A stretch of 40,714 bases of DNA from JBDSGC01 sp046594105. GTDB taxonomy: Bacteria; Acidobacteriota; Thermoanaerobaculia; Gp7-AA8. Within the stretch, counting starts at the first letter, position 1; the number at the start of each line of letters is the position of its first letter. Of the stretch, positions 38,927 through 40,714 are shown piece after piece. A model generated the notes under the pieces. That model searched no databases and was not told the DNA's origin. It worked only from the letters and a program-made list of their open reading frames with translations. The stretch lies in the NCBI GenBank assembly GCA_046594105.1, contig JBKJQB010000019.1, forward strand, positions 1-40,714, in the 5' to 3' direction. The position numbers and the translations under genes were made by a program.

Positions 38927-40377
38927 GCAGTACTCCTCGTACGGAATCCGCTGCCGTGACCGATTTCGGCCGAACGAGACTGACCTCGCAACTGCTCCAT
39001 GATCTGCGCAGTCCTCTGAATCTGATCATCGGCTATTCGGAGATGCTGATCGAGGAGGGGCAGGGCCCTTCGGTCAACGCGCTGGTCGCCGACCTCGAGA
39101 AAATCGGCGCGGCGGGGCACCTCATCCTTCGTCTGCTCGAGGAGAATTTCATCTCTCTCGAAGGAAGCAGCGTCGCGGTGGAGCTGAAAGACGAGGAGAA
39201 ACGATCGTGGAGGGAGCGCTCTCCCGCCGACCTGCAACCGGCCTCCGCACCCGGGCTGATCCTGGTCGTGGATGACGATGCGGTCAACCGCGACGTGCTC
39301 TCCCGCCGCCTGATTCGTCAGGGGCATGAAGTCCGGAGTGCCAGCAGCGGCGAAGAAGCTCTGGGGGTCGTGCGCCAGTCCGCCTTCGACCTGGTGCTGC
39401 TGGACATCATGATGCCGGACATGGATGGGTACGAGGTGTTGAGCCGGCTCAAGGCTGACGAGCGGCTGCAGGCCATTCCCGTGATCATGGTTTCCGCGCT
39501 CAGCGAGGTGGAGTCGGTGGTGCGATGCATCGATGCCGGCGCCGAAGACTACCTGACCAAACCATTCAATGCGACGCTGCTTCGAGCGCGCATCGGGGCA
39601 TGCCTGGAGAGGAAGCGCGGCCGCGATCGGGAGTCCGTCCTCTTCGGGCAACTCCAGGAGAACTACAAACAACTGCAGGCAGTGGAGAAGCTCCGCGACG
39701 ACATGCGCAACATGATCGTGCACGATCTCCGCACGCCGCTCTCGGCCATGATCCTCGGCGTGAGCATGCTGGAGAAGCACGGCGACCTGAACGAAACGCA
39801 GCGCGAGATGATGGCCATCGCATCGGGCGGTGGCCTCACGCTGCTGGGGATGATCAACGATCTGCTCGACGTGGAGAAGATGGAGTCGGGCGGGATGCAG
39901 TTGAATCTCGAGCCGCTCGCGGCCGCCGCGCTGGTGGCCGGTGCCGTCGAGCAGGTCGCCTCGCTGGTCGAGGAAGGCCGGATCGCTGTGGTGACGGAGA
40001 TCGCTTCAGGGCTGCCGGACTTCTCGGGCGATCAGAACCTGCTCAGCCGCACGCTGGTGAACCTGATTGCCAACGCCATCAAGTTCACTCGAGGGGGGAC
40101 GGTGACCATCTCCGCGTCGCAGGCAAACGCCGGGACCATCCGCTTCGCCGTCCGTGATACCGGTGCCGGAATCCCCGCGGAAGCCTTCGATAGAATCTTC
40201 GAAAAGTTCGGGCAGCTCGATTCGCAGAACAAGGTCGGCACCGGTCTGGGTCTGACCTTCTGCAAGCTGGCGGTGGAGGCCCACGGCGGACACATCGACG
40301 TGGAAAGCACGCCGGGTGAGGGGAGTACGTTCTCGTTCACCATTCCCCTGGCCGCACGTGGCCAGTCGGCGCCGTAA
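38923..40377 (+). CDS. DHp-receiver-histidine kinase hybrid
   Basis: The 484-residue protein begins with a short helical segment LTSQLLHDLRSPLNLIIGYS, with H26 in an HDLRSP motif like a HisKA phosphoacceptor, but no ATPase follows it. Next is an intact receiver (112-230; DDD at 117-119, D161, K213), then a coiled segment, a full HisKA with H267 in HDLRTP, and an ATPase with N384, DTGAGI and GTGLGL. The receiver-first order marks a response-regulator-controlled kinase. The extra N-terminal His could accept phosphate from the main kinase or dimerise separately. The GTG start overlaps the upstream stop by 4 nt (GTGA). Confidence 0.9.
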   Translation: MSSTPRTESAAVTDFGRTRLTSQLLHDLRSPLNLIIGYSEMLIEEGQGPSVNALVADLEKIGAAGHLILRLLEENFISLEGSSVAVELKDEEKRSWRERSPADLQPASAPGLILVVDDDAVNRDVLSRRLIRQGHEVRSASSGEEALGVVRQSAFDLVLLDIMMPDMDGYEVLSRLKADERLQAIPVIMVSALSEVESVVRCIDAGAEDYLTKPFNATLLRARIGACLERKRGRDRESVLFGQLQENYKQLQAVEKLRDDMRNMIVHDLRTPLSAMILGVSMLEKHGDLNETQREMMAIASGGGLTLLGMINDLLDVEKMESGGMQLNLEPLAAAALVAGAVEQVASLVEEGRIAVVTEIASGLPDFSGDQNLLSRTLVNLIANAIKFTRGGTVTISASQANAGTIRFAVRDTGAGIPAEAFDRIFEKFGQLDSQNKVGTGLGLTFCKLAVEAHGGHIDVESTPGEGSTFSFTIPLAARGQSAP

Positions 40378-40378
40378 G

Positions 40379-40500
40379 CGATCCGGTGTGCCAGGTCGGA
40401 GCCGAGGTCCCGGACGCTGGTGACACCATTGGCCACGAGCAGCGGTAAGGCACTCGCGGTCGTCCAGCCCAGCGCTTTCACTTGTGTCTCCAGTGGATCG
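40379..40500 (-). pseudogene. Amidohydrolase remnant
   Basis: On the minus strand this stretch encodes ETQVKALGWTTASALPLLVA then NGVTSVRDLGSDLAHRIA, which resembles a conserved region of amidohydrolases (LVANGVTTVRDMG). No start, metal-binding HxH motif or later catalytic domain is present, and the frame fails beyond. It lies between the kinase stop and a membrane protein's C-terminus and is best read as a decayed fragment. Confidence 0.5.
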
Positions 40501-40509
40501 TGGCTTCCG

Positions 40510-40714
40510 TCAGAGGTGGGCGCCCTTTGACGCCCGCGGCCCCGATCGCGCGAGCCGAAGGTCCTTTCCATCCGCCGTCTGTGGATCGGGAGAGAAGAGC
40601 CACCAGAGCGCCACGGCGGAACCGTAGACGCCGATGATGCTGTAGAAGTAGGGGGCCCGCCCCCAGAACAGGCGCGCAAACGAGCCGTAGTTCGCGGTAC
40701 TCCACGCTCCCGCG
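40510..40714 (-). CDS. Integral membrane protein, C-terminus only (runs off window)
   Basis: The minus strand from the window edge to TGA at 40510-40512 reads AWSTANYGSFARLFWGRAPY followed by FYSIIGVYGSAVALWWLFSP and then a polar tail DPQTADGKDLRLAR. One membrane helix is clear and the tail is cytoplasmic or periplasmic. I do not recognise the family from these 68 codons. Codon choice and the absence of stops support a real gene whose start lies outside the window. Confidence 0.55.
   Translation of the reverse strand, partial: AGAWSTANYGSFARLFWGRAPYFYSIIGVYGSAVALWWLFSPDPQTADGKDLRLARSGPRASKGAHL

Noticed and set aside
40032..40679. A single amidohydrolase gene on the minus strand
   Set aside because: Only about 40 residues resemble the family; the remainder is antisense to the histidine kinase or out of frame with the real membrane protein C-terminus.

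Overview
This is a GC-rich, gene-dense bacterial window, and every supported gene looks chromosomal. The gene mix suggests Acidobacteriota or a related lineage: class C serine hydrolases, an M13 lipoprotein peptidase, two PknB-type kinases, a sodium/solute symporter, NDH-2, multi-PAS hybrid kinases, and GC-rich dispersed palindromes of the kind seen in those genomes. That placement is an inference; no rRNA is present to confirm it. At least nine genes have a TANNNT-like -10 box only 6-10 nt before the start codon, so many messages are probably leaderless.

Layout. 1-5972: a truncated serine hydrolase, an SSS symporter, NDH-2, a ParE-type toxin with its antitoxin, a second serine hydrolase (DUF3471 tail) and a divergent DUF3574 lipoprotein. 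6183-13393: an outer-membrane Phenol_MetA_deg-like protein, a membrane-anchored Ser/Thr kinase with an NTF2-like tail, an APC permease and an M13 metallopeptidase. Two copies of a ~240-bp repeat, inverted with respect to each other, bracket 2224-10922. 13586-15509: a thioredoxin-like [2Fe-2S] ferredoxin and a phosphoglucomutase/phosphomannomutase.

15686-22198 is a co-directional signalling block: a three-PAS hybrid histidine kinase ending in two receivers and an Hpt domain, a Ser/Thr kinase fused to a receiver, and a REC-degenerate GGDEF-EAL protein. It joins His-Asp relay, Ser/Thr phosphorylation and c-di-GMP chemistry. Then come tRNA-Ala(CGC) with a promoter and terminator, a receiver relic, a DoxX protein and a second RelE/ParE-type toxin-antitoxin pair. 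24081-28033 (minus strand) is a five-gene operon: YtrA-type GntR repressor, ABC ATPase, ABC permease and two DUF2306-type membrane proteins, with a palindromic operator over the likely -10 box.

28284-31460 holds a broken ogt remnant, a secreted GH18 chitinase-like enzyme, and a compact metal operon: MerT, MerP, a CopZ-like Fe-S metallochaperone and a CsoR/DUF156 repressor, preceded by a CsoR-like operator. There is no merR or merA in view. 31461-32009 has no gene and is a mosaic of inverted and dispersed repeats. 32010-35249: an APC permease, then a 2OG-Fe(II) oxygenase and a bicupin that diverge from a 21-bp gap. 35445-40377: an unrecognised basic protein, then three signalling genes overlapping by 4 nt each (hybrid kinase, single receiver, DHp-REC-histidine kinase). 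The right end carries an amidohydrolase relic and the C-terminus of a membrane protein.

The strongest candidates for something little described are the CsoR-controlled mer-like operon with an altered metal-ligand set, the two relay blocks with a kinase-receiver fusion, the leaderless divergent oxygenase/bicupin pair, and the inverted repeat families.
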